NCBI GenBank assembly: GCA_046753625.1
Contig: JBHHUB010000209.1
Coordinates: 1-6,212 of the forward strand
Direction of reading: 5' to 3'
From: JADFOB01 sp046753625
Lineage (GTDB): Bacteria > Planctomycetota > Phycisphaerae > UBA1845
DNA length: 6,212 nucleotides
The position numbers and the translations under genes are program-made. Positions 1 through 6,140 of this stretch are shown piece by piece (within the stretch, counting starts at the first letter, position 1; each line of letters begins with the position of its first letter). Below the pieces are notes generated by a model. The model did no database searches. It saw nothing but the letters and a program-made list of their open reading frames with translations, and was not told the DNA's origin.

Positions 1-525
1 TCGGGATTGCGCCCGAAGCTGCACGCCGACCAGATCACACAGATGGGTGCCACAATATTGGCATCCCAAGTCGGCGCCATTTCGGCCGATCATCTGGAAA
101 CGATCCACGATGAAGGCATCGCAGCGATGAAATCCGCCGGTTCCATCGCGGTGCTTTTGCCGGGTTGCTCGTTCTATCTGGGCGTCGATCAGGCGCCGGC
201 GCGGCGCATTTTGGACGCTGATTTGCCGGTGGCGCTGGCGACCGATTACAATCCGGGCAGCAGCATGGTCGAATCGCTGCCGCTGGTCATGGGCATCGCT
301 TGCGCGCAAATGAATATGACGCCGACCGAAGCGCTCGTGGCCGCCACCGCCAACGCCGCGGCCGCGATCGGTCGCCACGATCGATTGGGCGCGATGGCGG
401 TGGGCATGCAGGCCGATCTCGTCGTGCTCGACGTGCCCAACCACCTGCGCCTGTGCTACGAGTTGGGCCGCAACTGCACCCGAGCGGTGGTCAAGGCCGG
501 AAAGGTGGTTGATCATCGTGGATAG
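1..525 (+). CDS. hutI: Imidazolonepropionase, C-terminal part (5'-truncated by window edge)
   Basis: HutI is a cytosolic metal-dependent amidohydrolase that opens the ring of 4-imidazolone-5-propanoate to N-formimino-L-glutamate, the third step of histidine degradation. The frame is open from base 1, so the start lies upstream. About 174 residues remain of a protein usually near 400, roughly its C-terminal 40%. Visible family landmarks, numbered from the first codon, are KLHADQ (metal-binding His8), SADHLE (His31), AVLLPG, and ATDYNPGSS with the metal/catalytic Asp82. These are followed by the LPLVMGIAC helix and the GMQADLVVLD strand typical of amidohydrolase C-termini. Gln11 occupies the position that is Glu in the Bacillus enzyme (HADE); Gln is, as I recall, common in other HutI proteins, so I do not read this as inactivation. 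The gene ends at TAG 523-525, 21 bases before fcl. No other hut gene is visible. The identification is very secure. Confidence 0.96.
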   Translation, partial: SGLRPKLHADQITQMGATILASQVGAISADHLETIHDEGIAAMKSAGSIAVLLPGCSFYLGVDQAPARRILDADLPVALATDYNPGSSMVESLPLVMGIACAQMNMTPTEALVAATANAAAAIGRHDRLGAMAVGMQADLVVLDVPNHLRLCYELGRNCTRAVVKAGKVVDHRG

Positions 526-546
526 GTTTGCGAGGCCCGGCGCTCT

Positions 547-1485
547 ATGACTCCATTTCTGCAGGGCAAGAAAGTCATCGTCACCGGCGGCGCCGGGTTC
601 CTGGGCCGGGTCGTCTGTCAGCGCCTGCAGGAACAGGGCGTCGGCGATCTCTTCGTACCGCGATCCAACCGGTTCGATCTGACCGACGCGGAGATGGTCC
701 GCTTGATGTTCAAGGAGCACAAGCCCGACGTGGTGATCCATCTCGCCGCCGACGTGGGCGGCATCGGCGCCAACCAACGCCATCCCGGCCGGTTCTTCTA
801 CCGCAACATGGCCATGGGCATCAATCTGATCGAACAATCGCGCAGAAGCGAAATAGCCAAGTTTGTTCAGGTCGGCTCGGTTTGCTCCTACCCCCGAGAT
901 TGCAAGACGCCGTTTCGTGAGCGGGATCTCTGGTCCGGCTATCCGGAGCAGACCAATGCCCCCTACGGCGTGGCCAAGCGGGCGCTCGGCGTGATGCTTG
1001 ACGCCTACCGCACGGAGTACGATTTCCCCGGCGTCTACCTGATTCCCGTGAATCTCTACGGACCCGGCGACAACTTCAACCTGGAAACCTCGCACGTCAT
1101 CCCGGCGCTCGTTCGCAAATTCTCCGACGCCACTGCGGCGGGGGTTGAGCAGGTCACCTGTTGGGGAACGGGCACGGTCACGCGCGAATTTCTCTACGTC
1201 GACGACGCCGCCGACGCCATCGTCACCGCAACCGCCCGCTTCAACGGCCCGGAAACCATCAATTTGGGCACCGGCGATGAAATCACCGTGGCCGACCTGG
1301 CGAAGATGATCGCGCGTTTGTGCCGCTTTCACGGGGCGATCAAGTGGGATACGTCCCGCCCGGACGGCCAGCCCAAGCGATGCCTGGATACGTCGCTGGC
1401 CTCGCGGCTCTTGCACTGGCGCGCCAAAGTGGCTTTGGAGGACGGCCTGCTGCGCACGGTCACATGGTGGACGGAAAATCGGTAG
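547..1485 (+). CDS. fcl: GDP-L-fucose synthase
   Basis: This cytosolic NADPH-dependent epimerase/reductase of the extended short-chain dehydrogenase family converts GDP-4-keto-6-deoxy-D-mannose to GDP-L-fucose. The product feeds fucosylated polysaccharide or glycan synthesis. At 312 residues it has the family's normal length. The N-terminal Rossmann fold carries GGAGFLG (residues 14-20). The fucose-synthase signature VGGIGANQRHP is at 70-80, and GSVCSYP (110-116) contains Ser111 and Cys113. YGVAK supplies Tyr140 and Lys144. NLYGPGDNF and SHVIPALVRKF (169-192) contain His183, equivalent to the catalytic His of the E. coli enzyme. WGTGTVTREFLYVDDAAD (206-223) is also diagnostic. All catalytic residues are present, so it should be active. 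The ATG at 547 is preceded by GAGG at 532-535, a weak ribosome-binding site. The 21-base gap to hutI suggests co-transcription, although the pathways are unrelated. The usual partner gmd (GDP-mannose dehydratase) is not in this window. Confidence 0.96.
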   Translation: MTPFLQGKKVIVTGGAGFLGRVVCQRLQEQGVGDLFVPRSNRFDLTDAEMVRLMFKEHKPDVVIHLAADVGGIGANQRHPGRFFYRNMAMGINLIEQSRRSEIAKFVQVGSVCSYPRDCKTPFRERDLWSGYPEQTNAPYGVAKRALGVMLDAYRTEYDFPGVYLIPVNLYGPGDNFNLETSHVIPALVRKFSDATAAGVEQVTCWGTGTVTREFLYVDDAADAIVTATARFNGPETINLGTGDEITVADLAKMIARLCRFHGAIKWDTSRPDGQPKRCLDTSLASRLLHWRAKVALEDGLLRTVTWWTENR

Positions 1486-1516
1486 GCGATCCCGCGGCTG
1501 GGCCATACCTGTCGGG

Positions 1517-1544
1517 TCCCCCACATCCAAGAGGAGGTGGGGGA
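1517..1544 (+). terminator. Candidate transcription terminator hairpin after fcl
   Basis: TCCCCCAC (1517-1524) and GTGGGGGA (1537-1544) form a perfect 8-bp G+C-rich stem with a 12-base loop, starting 32 bases after the fcl stop codon. No T-run follows, so it is not a classical intrinsic terminator; it could still stop transcription or protect an mRNA 3' end. The loop contains AAGAGGAGG, which resembles a strong ribosome-binding site, but no suitable start codon follows it. An alternative small hairpin (GGGAG/CTCCC, 1541-1552) competes for the 3' arm. The position between two gene groups supports a boundary role. Confidence 0.45.
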
Positions 1545-1579
1545 GCCTCTCCCATTACAATCGCTTACCGCTTTTCAAC

Positions 1580-1608
1580 TTGTCGCTGCGCCCGCGGAGG
1601 CGTAAAAT
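1580..1608 (+). promoter_or_regulatory. Predicted sigma70-type promoter of the NfeD-FloA operon
   Basis: TTGTCG at 1580-1585 matches the -35 consensus at 4 of 6 positions. TAAAAT at 1603-1608 matches the -10 consensus at 5 of 6, and the spacer is exactly 17 bases. The A+T-rich -10 stands out against the GC-rich surroundings. Transcription would start near 1614-1616, leaving a leader of about 67 bases before the ATG at 1682. That leader contains a possible 6-bp hairpin, TCGGCC (1631-1636) with GGCCGA (1650-1655). The site lies after the fcl hairpin and just before the first operon gene, where a promoter is expected. Confidence 0.55.
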
Positions 1609-1681
1609 ACAGTATGATGTAGGTGAGTGATCGGCCTCGATCGGTTTGGGGCCGAAGAACCCTTCAATTCAGCGTGCGCTT

Positions 1682-3487
1682 ATGAATCATCCATCCCCCC
1701 ATCATGCCGTGATTGCCCGGCGCACCGGCGCTGACGCCCGTCGCCGGGGCGGTTGCCTGATTACCGTCGGCCGGGGGTGCGTCGCTACTGGTCGGCGTCT
1801 TTGCGCGGTTGGCTTGGTCCTTTTGATGTCGGGTGGGCCGGTTTGGGCGAAAGAAGCCGTACCGGATGATCCGGCCGTCAACCCGTCGCCGGAAGGCACG
1901 GCCGCCATTCTTCCGCTCCATGGCGAAATCACGGACATCACCTACGATAGCCTGAAACGCCGCGTCGACGAGGCCGTATCGCGGGGCGTCACCACGATCA
2001 TTTTCGATCTGGACACGCCGGGCGGCTTGGTTTCGAGCTCGATTCGCATCGCCGATCTGATCAAGAATCTCGAAGGGGTCAAGACGGTCGCGTGGGTCCA
2101 CCCCAACGCCCATTCAGGCGGCTCCATCGTGGCGGTCGCCTGCGAGGAAATCGTCATGGCCAAATCTTCGCGCATGGGCGATTCTCAGGTCATCATGGGC
2201 GGACCCGGTGGGGCGGCGGCGGTCCCTGAGGAGTTGCAGGCCAAGGCGTATACGCCCGTGCTCGCGGAGTTTCGGGCGTCGGCCAAGCTGCGCGGATACG
2301 ATCAGGTGCTCAGCGAGGCGTTCGTGCTGCCGGATCGCGAGGTGTGGTGGCTGGAGAACGTGGAGACGGGCGAGCGAGAATTCGTCCGCCGCGCCGAGAA
2401 GCTCAAGCGGCTGGGCGAAAAAGAATCGTCCACGACTGCGAACGAAGAAGCCGAGGATGGCGGCGAGAATCCCAATCAGACCAAAGAAGTAGAACCTGCC
2501 GCAAGGGATGAACCCGCCGAAAACGATGCCGGCGATGAGGGTGAGCCGACACAGACGCCCGCGAGCAAACCAAAATGGAAGCTCGTCGAGACCTACTACG
2601 ATCCCATCCTCGAAATGGAAACCGATGTGGTCCAACCGGTAGTGCATGCGAATCAATTGCTGGAGATGTCCGCGAGCGAAGCGCATGCCTACGGGTTCAG
2701 CAAGGGCATCGTCCGAAATGAGGCCGACCTCAAAGCGCGTTACGCGCTGGCGTCGATCGTGCGGATCGATCGAAGTTGGTCGGAAGGGCTCGCATTGTGG
2801 CTGACGTCCATGTACGTCCGCGGCTTCTTGATGATTATCATCATGTTGGGCGCCTACGTTGAGTTTCATACGCCCGGCGTGGGTGTACCGGGGTTAATCG
2901 CCCTGATCGGGCTTGCTGTTTTTGTCGGCGCGCCTTTCCTGACGGGACTCGCCAACGTGTGGGAAATCTTGCTTGTTGTTGTGGGCGTGGGGCTGATCAC
3001 ATTGGAGGTGTTCGTCATCCCCGGATTCGGCGTTGCGGGCATATCGGGGATACTCCTGGTCGCCGTCGGTCTGCTAGCCACGTTTGTTCCCGACGAACCG
3101 GGCCGGTCCTTCCCGATTTACATCCCCTCGCTTCCCAGCACCATCGATGCCTTGAAGACGGGTATTGTCACGCTAACATCTTCGTTCATGGCCTCGTTGG
3201 TCGGGATGGTCGTGCTCAGTCGGGTGCTGCCTAAGACGGCCTTCTTCCGGGCGATCGTACCGGCCAACCCCACTCCGGCGGACGTTGCCCCCGACGACGC
3301 CTATCGCGGCGCGGCCCACCTGGGCAGTCGGGGTACGGCCAAGAGCCCGCTGCGTCCTGCCGGTAAAGCCGTTTTTGGTTCCGTCCTGGTCGATGTGGTC
3401 AGCCGGGGTGAGTTCATCGAGGCCGATACTGAGGTTGAGGTGATCAAACGCCGAGGCCACCGCGTCGTGGTCCGAGCCGTCAGGTAG
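1682..3487 (+). CDS. Long NfeD protein: membrane-bound ClpP-class serine protease with C-terminal OB-fold (NfeD1b/YqeZ type)
   Basis: Long NfeD proteins are membrane proteases with a Ser-Lys dyad outside the cytoplasmic membrane; they are typically encoded beside flotillin or stomatin genes. Numbering from ATG 1682 (601 residues), a basic N-region and hydrophobic core (about 39-52) form a signal peptide with likely cleavage after VWA (residue 56). The ClpP-like domain follows, with GEIT, FDLDTPGGL (108-116) and AHSGGS (143-148), where Ser145 is the predicted nucleophile. Lys188 in the ELQAK helix is the predicted general base, by alignment from memory with archaeal 1510-N. Residues about 234-298 form an acidic, low-complexity insertion, which helps make the protein much longer than the usual 430-440 residues. 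Five hydrophobic segments (about 368-391, 398-421, 426-446, 450-468, 496-515) precede the OB-fold (about 541-601) with its LRPAGKA motif. No clear ribosome-binding site precedes ATG 1682. An in-frame TTG at 1646 would add 12 residues but is less likely. The gene is first in the cluster. Confidence 0.92.
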   Translation: MNHPSPHHAVIARRTGADARRRGGCLITVGRGCVATGRRLCAVGLVLLMSGGPVWAKEAVPDDPAVNPSPEGTAAILPLHGEITDITYDSLKRRVDEAVSRGVTTIIFDLDTPGGLVSSSIRIADLIKNLEGVKTVAWVHPNAHSGGSIVAVACEEIVMAKSSRMGDSQVIMGGPGGAAAVPEELQAKAYTPVLAEFRASAKLRGYDQVLSEAFVLPDREVWWLENVETGEREFVRRAEKLKRLGEKESSTTANEEAEDGGENPNQTKEVEPAARDEPAENDAGDEGEPTQTPASKPKWKLVETYYDPILEMETDVVQPVVHANQLLEMSASEAHAYGFSKGIVRNEADLKARYALASIVRIDRSWSEGLALWLTSMYVRGFLMIIIMLGAYVEFHTPGVGVPGLIALIGLAVFVGAPFLTGLANVWEILLVVVGVGLITLEVFVIPGFGVAGISGILLVAVGLLATFVPDEPGRSFPIYIPSLPSTIDALKTGIVTLTSSFMASLVGMVVLSRVLPKTAFFRAIVPANPTPADVAPDDAYRGAAHLGSRGTAKSPLRPAGKAVFGSVLVDVVSRGEFIEADTEVEVIKRRGHRVVVRAVR

Positions 3488-3506
3488 TTCAACGGGCGTA
3501 ACCCCT

Positions 3507-3516
3507 AAGAGGAGGT
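3507..3516 (+). promoter_or_regulatory. Strong ribosome-binding site fixing a GTG start
   Basis: AAGAGGAGGT at 3507-3516 is almost fully complementary to the 16S rRNA 3' end and sits 5 bases before the GTG at 3522. It is the best ribosome-binding site in the window and decides the start of the short NfeD gene. It contrasts with the first operon gene, where no such site is seen, and may raise translation of the second gene. Confidence 0.8.
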
Positions 3517-3521
3517 CGGCC

Positions 3522-4013
3522 GTGCCCGATCTGGTGATCCTGGTCATCCTGTTTTCCGTCGGCGCTCTGGCGCTGGTCGCGGAAATCTTCATTCCGTCCC
3601 ACGGCATTTTGACCGTCATGGGTCTGGGGTTCCTGGTGGCGGGCGTGGTTATGACATTTCAATCCGCCGGTCGAGACGCGGGCATCGTCGCGGTGGTCGC
3701 CTGTGGTGTGGCGATTCCGACGTTTGGCTACCTGGCCGTAAAGTATTGGCCGCAAACCACGATCGGCAAGCTCATCGCGCCGCCCAATCCCGTCATTACC
3801 CCCGCGGACACGTCGGTCCCTGTGGAAGAAATCAACGATCTGATCGGCACCACCGGCCGGGCCGTCTCCGTATTGCGGCCCGTGGGCATCTGCGAATTCA
3901 ACGGTCGGCGTATTTCGTGCGTGGCCAGGTTCGGTATGATTGAGGCTGGCGCCGAGGTGGAGGGCGTCGGGATGACCGGAACGAATCTTGCGGTCATCGA
4001 GAAGAAGGCGTAG
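3522..4013 (+). CDS. Short NfeD-family membrane protein with C-terminal OB-fold
   Basis: This 163-residue protein lacks the protease domain and matches the short NfeD class. It has about three hydrophobic segments (residues 5-22, 28-46 and 53-75), a Pro-rich linker (86-100) and a C-terminal OB-like beta domain (about 107-160). The family pattern is readable as IGTTGRAVSVLRP, NGRRISCVA and IEAGAEVEGVG. The segment EIFIPSHGIL in the first membrane region resembles EVFVIPGFGVAG of the long NfeD protein upstream, so the two share the same core architecture. Translation starts at GTG 3522 behind a strong ribosome-binding site, 34 bases after the upstream stop. Known NfeD OB-folds are thought to mediate contact with SPFH proteins; here the partner would be FloA encoded 42 bases downstream. 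That interaction is inferred. Family assignment is firm, exact function is not. Confidence 0.88.
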   Translation: MPDLVILVILFSVGALALVAEIFIPSHGILTVMGLGFLVAGVVMTFQSAGRDAGIVAVVACGVAIPTFGYLAVKYWPQTTIGKLIAPPNPVITPADTSVPVEEINDLIGTTGRAVSVLRPVGICEFNGRRISCVARFGMIEAGAEVEGVGMTGTNLAVIEKKA

Positions 4014-4055
4014 CGATACGTCTGGCAACGGGGATCGTCGAAAGGAACCCGATCG

Positions 4056-5096
4056 ATGGAATTACAGCACATGCTCGTCGCGCAGCAGACCTCCAATGCC
4101 TACTGGTGGGTCTTTGGCATCATCGGCATTGTGGTTCTGGTCATATTGCTGGTCGTGGGCCAGTTCTTCCGCTTGTGGCTCCAAGCCTACATGAGCAACG
4201 CGGATGTGACGATGCTCGATCTGATCGGCATGCGTTTGCGCAAGGTCGATTCGACCACCATCGTGATCGCCAAGATCCAGCTCGTCAAAGCCGGATTACG
4301 CGACATTTCCTCGAATGACCTGGAGAGTCACTTTCTCGCCGGTGGTCGTGTCGTCAACGTGGCCCGGGCCATGATTGCCTCCAACCGGGCGGCCATCGAT
4401 CTCGATTGGAAGAAGGCCTGCGCGATTGACCTGGCTGGCCGCGACATCATCGAGGCCGTCAACACCAGCGTGAACCCCAAGGTGATCGAATGCCCCAATC
4501 CGGAGTTAGGCAAGGCTTCCATCGACGCCGTAGCCAAGGACGGCATTCAACTCAAAGCCAAAGCCCGCGTCACGGTACGCACCAACATCGCGCAACTCAT
4601 CGGCGGCGCTACCGAGGAAACCATCGTGGCCCGCGTTGGGGAAGCCATCGTCAGCGCGATCGGCTCCTCGGCGACCCATGCCGACGTACTGGAAAACCCC
4701 GATCTGATCACCAAAGCGGTCAGCGCCAAGGGCCTCGACTCCGGTACCGCCTTTGAGATTCTTTCCATCGACATCGCCGACGTCGATGTCGGCTCCAACA
4801 TCGGGGCCAGCCTCCAAGCGGACCAAGCCGAGGCCGACAAACGGCGATTCCAGGCCGAGGCGGAAAAACGTCGCGCCATGGCCATAGCGGCGGCGGCTGA
4901 GAACCGCGCCAAAATCGAGGACAACCGCGCGCTGGTCGTGCTCGCCGAAGCCGAAGTCCCCAAGGCCATGGCGGAAGCGTTCCGCAGCGGCAATCTCGGT
5001 ATCATGGACTACTACCGGATGAAGAATATCCAGGCCGACACCACCATGCGCGACGCCATCGGCAAGGACGACACCCCGCGCGATAAGAAGGGCTAG
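4056..5096 (+). CDS. floA: Flotillin-like membrane microdomain scaffold protein FloA (SPFH family)
   Basis: FloA oligomerises on the cytoplasmic membrane and scaffolds bacterial lipid-raft-like microdomains that affect fluidity, secretion and cell-envelope processes. The 346-residue product has a membrane anchor (about 18-41) and then the FloA-specific SPFH region. Diagnostic motifs are LIGMRLRKV (56-64), LESHFLAGG (89-97), CAIDLAGRDIIEAV (122-135), SVNPKVIE (138-145), VARVGEAIVSAIGSS (191-205), and KGLDSGTAFEILSIDIADVD (225-244). An Ala/Glu-rich coiled-coil segment (about 255-310) is followed by the conserved tail GIMDYYRMKNIQADTTMRD (314-332). Compared with Bacillus FloA (about 331 residues, from memory), it has a slightly longer N-terminus and a few extra residues around PELGKASIDAVA (148-159). 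AAAGGA at 4041-4046 lies 9 bases before ATG 4056 and supports this start. The gene follows two NfeD genes, the classical pairing, so joint transcription and function are likely. Confidence 0.97.
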   Translation: MELQHMLVAQQTSNAYWWVFGIIGIVVLVILLVVGQFFRLWLQAYMSNADVTMLDLIGMRLRKVDSTTIVIAKIQLVKAGLRDISSNDLESHFLAGGRVVNVARAMIASNRAAIDLDWKKACAIDLAGRDIIEAVNTSVNPKVIECPNPELGKASIDAVAKDGIQLKAKARVTVRTNIAQLIGGATEETIVARVGEAIVSAIGSSATHADVLENPDLITKAVSAKGLDSGTAFEILSIDIADVDVGSNIGASLQADQAEADKRRFQAEAEKRRAMAIAAAAENRAKIEDNRALVVLAEAEVPKAMAEAFRSGNLGIMDYYRMKNIQADTTMRDAIGKDDTPRDKKG

Positions 5097-5239
5097 TGCA
5101 TGGTCACGCTTGAATCTGCGCGTACTTGCCGCCCACCCGAGCCGCGGGCTGAGGCAGCCGCGCACGCTTGTATTCGACCCGCCCTCAGATGTTGGGACGG
5201 CTCGCGATGTATTGGAAGCGCGTTGCTGGCGAGGATCGC

Positions 5240-5947
5240 ATGATCGACGGCACGCCATTGGCCCAAGCACACTTCGGCGATTGGATCGAAACGATCATCG
5301 TCCTGGCCATTGTTCTGGGCAGTGTGTTCCAGGGGCTCGGCAAAGCGATCATCAAGAAACTCACGGAGATGAAAGACGCCGACGCTTTGGAGCGACGCAG
5401 CCCGACCGATCCCCAGCCAGGATCGCACGAACGGCGACCTCCGGCTGCACGACCCCGACCGGATCGTCCCACCGCCGGCCCTTCCCCCAGCCGCCCGGAA
5501 ACATCACAGCGGCATCCCCCCTCGCCCATGCTGGCGCCCCGCCCCATTGCTGGGCCTGCCTTCGGCACGCCCAGCGCGCCACCACCAACCGCTGCACCGT
5601 CCGATGCTCCACGCCCGGTCGCCAAGCCCGTCGTGTCTCGCGCCAAAACGCATCGAACCCGACGGGCGAGCGCGGAAGACTTGCGGCGGCGCAAGCCGCA
5701 GGACACGCCCGCTCCGGCATCGGCGCCGAAGCATCGCTTCAAGAAAATGCACGAATCGGTCGCCGAACACCACCTGCAACTCAGCGACGAGGTGGCGCAT
5801 CCGTCAACAGCGGCGGCATACCACGAGCCGCAGCAGGTGCGCACCCGGCTTCCCAAGCTAACCCGCAGCGTCGTGCGCGACGCGATCATTCTTCGCGAAA
5901 TCCTCGGACCGCCCGTGGCGTTGCGCGATCCCAGCGATAGCTTCTGA
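5240..5947 (+). CDS. Uncharacterised single-pass membrane protein with long disordered linker and conserved-looking C-terminal motif
   Basis: I do not recognise a named family. From ATG 5240 the product has 235 residues. GAGG at 5231-5234, 5 bases upstream, supports this start; in-frame starts at 5168 (TTG), 5189 and 5207 (ATG) are possible but would put Arg/Lys-rich residues ahead of the membrane segment. One membrane helix (about 15-34) is followed by a basic, amphipathic stretch (35-45). Residues about 52-160 are rich in Pro, Ala, Arg and Ser and should be disordered. The end becomes ordered and hydrophobic again: LTRSVVRDAIILREILGPP lies at 207-225. A structured end after a disordered linker argues that this frame is coding, although other frames are also open in this GC-rich stretch. 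It follows floA by 143 bases on the same strand, suggesting a membrane-tethered adaptor of the NfeD-FloA system. That role is inference. Confidence 0.72.
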   Translation: MIDGTPLAQAHFGDWIETIIVLAIVLGSVFQGLGKAIIKKLTEMKDADALERRSPTDPQPGSHERRPPAARPRPDRPTAGPSPSRPETSQRHPPSPMLAPRPIAGPAFGTPSAPPPTAAPSDAPRPVAKPVVSRAKTHRTRRASAEDLRRRKPQDTPAPASAPKHRFKKMHESVAEHHLQLSDEVAHPSTAAAYHEPQQVRTRLPKLTRSVVRDAIILREILGPPVALRDPSDSF

Positions 5948-5987
5948 TCCTGCTTCGGATCATCCGCGGCAAGATCAGCCGCCGCGG
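5945..5987 (+). terminator. Two tandem hairpins at the end of the operon, candidate terminator
   Basis: TGATCC (5945-5950) and GGATCA (5957-5962) form a 6-bp stem that overlaps the stop codon of the last operon gene. One base later, CCGCGGC (5964-5970) and GCCGCGG (5981-5987) form a perfect 7-bp stem; a tighter variant uses GCGGC/GCCGC with a 7-base loop. No T-run follows. The position directly at the gene end supports an mRNA 3'-end role, but intrinsic termination is not certain. Confidence 0.45.
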
Positions 5988-6071
5988 CCCACTCCATGCG
6001 CCGCTGGCCCGCCGGCAGGTGACCGTCTCATCGCTCGTCTTTGACGCAGTCTTGTAGTAGAATAGCACTTT

Positions 6072-6117
6072 GGCCTTCGTGTCCGCCGATTCGCGGACAA
6101 GGCCGTAATTCGTTACG
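6072..6117 (+). other. Pair of stem-loops upstream of the tRNA
   Basis: The first structure pairs GGCCT (6072-6076) with AGGCC (6100-6104) and TGTCCGC (6080-6086) with GCGGACA (6093-6099). This gives 12 base pairs with a 3-base bulge and a 6-base loop. It is followed by CGTAA (6104-6108), loop TTCG, and TTACG (6113-6117), sharing one base with the first stem. A TAGAAT -10-like box sits just before them at 6058-6063, without a well-spaced -35 (TTGACG at 6041-6046 is only 11 bases away). The element could be a tRNA leader, a terminator or a small RNA; no known RNA family is recognised. No convincing gene lies in 5948-6140. Confidence 0.4.
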
Positions 6118-6140
6118 CTCAACCAAGCAACCCATGGTCG

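Noticed and set aside
2114..2869. A 251-codon - strand open frame inside the long NfeD gene.
   Set aside because: It is fully antisense to a gene with clear catalytic motifs, and its translation is Arg/His/Gly-rich with no family features.
4506..5270. A 254-codon - strand open frame opposite floA.
   Set aside because: It lies opposite the highly conserved SPFH and coiled-coil coding region; the composition reflects FloA codons read in reverse.
5110..5940. A 276-codon open frame on the + strand overlapping the post-floA gene in another frame, starting at TTG.
   Set aside because: Its translation is uniformly Arg/His/Pro-rich with no membrane segment or ordered motif, as expected for an off-frame reading of GC-rich DNA. 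The 5240-5947 frame has a ribosome-binding site, a clean helix and a structured tail.
5185..5997. A 270-codon open frame on the - strand across the same region.
   Set aside because: It is the antisense shadow of the 5240-5947 gene, with low-complexity Gly/Ala/Arg content and no recognisable motif.
6041..6063. A complete promoter TTGACG ... TAGAAT before the tRNA.
   Set aside because: The spacing is only 11 bases, too short for a sigma70 promoter; only the -10-like box is mentioned.
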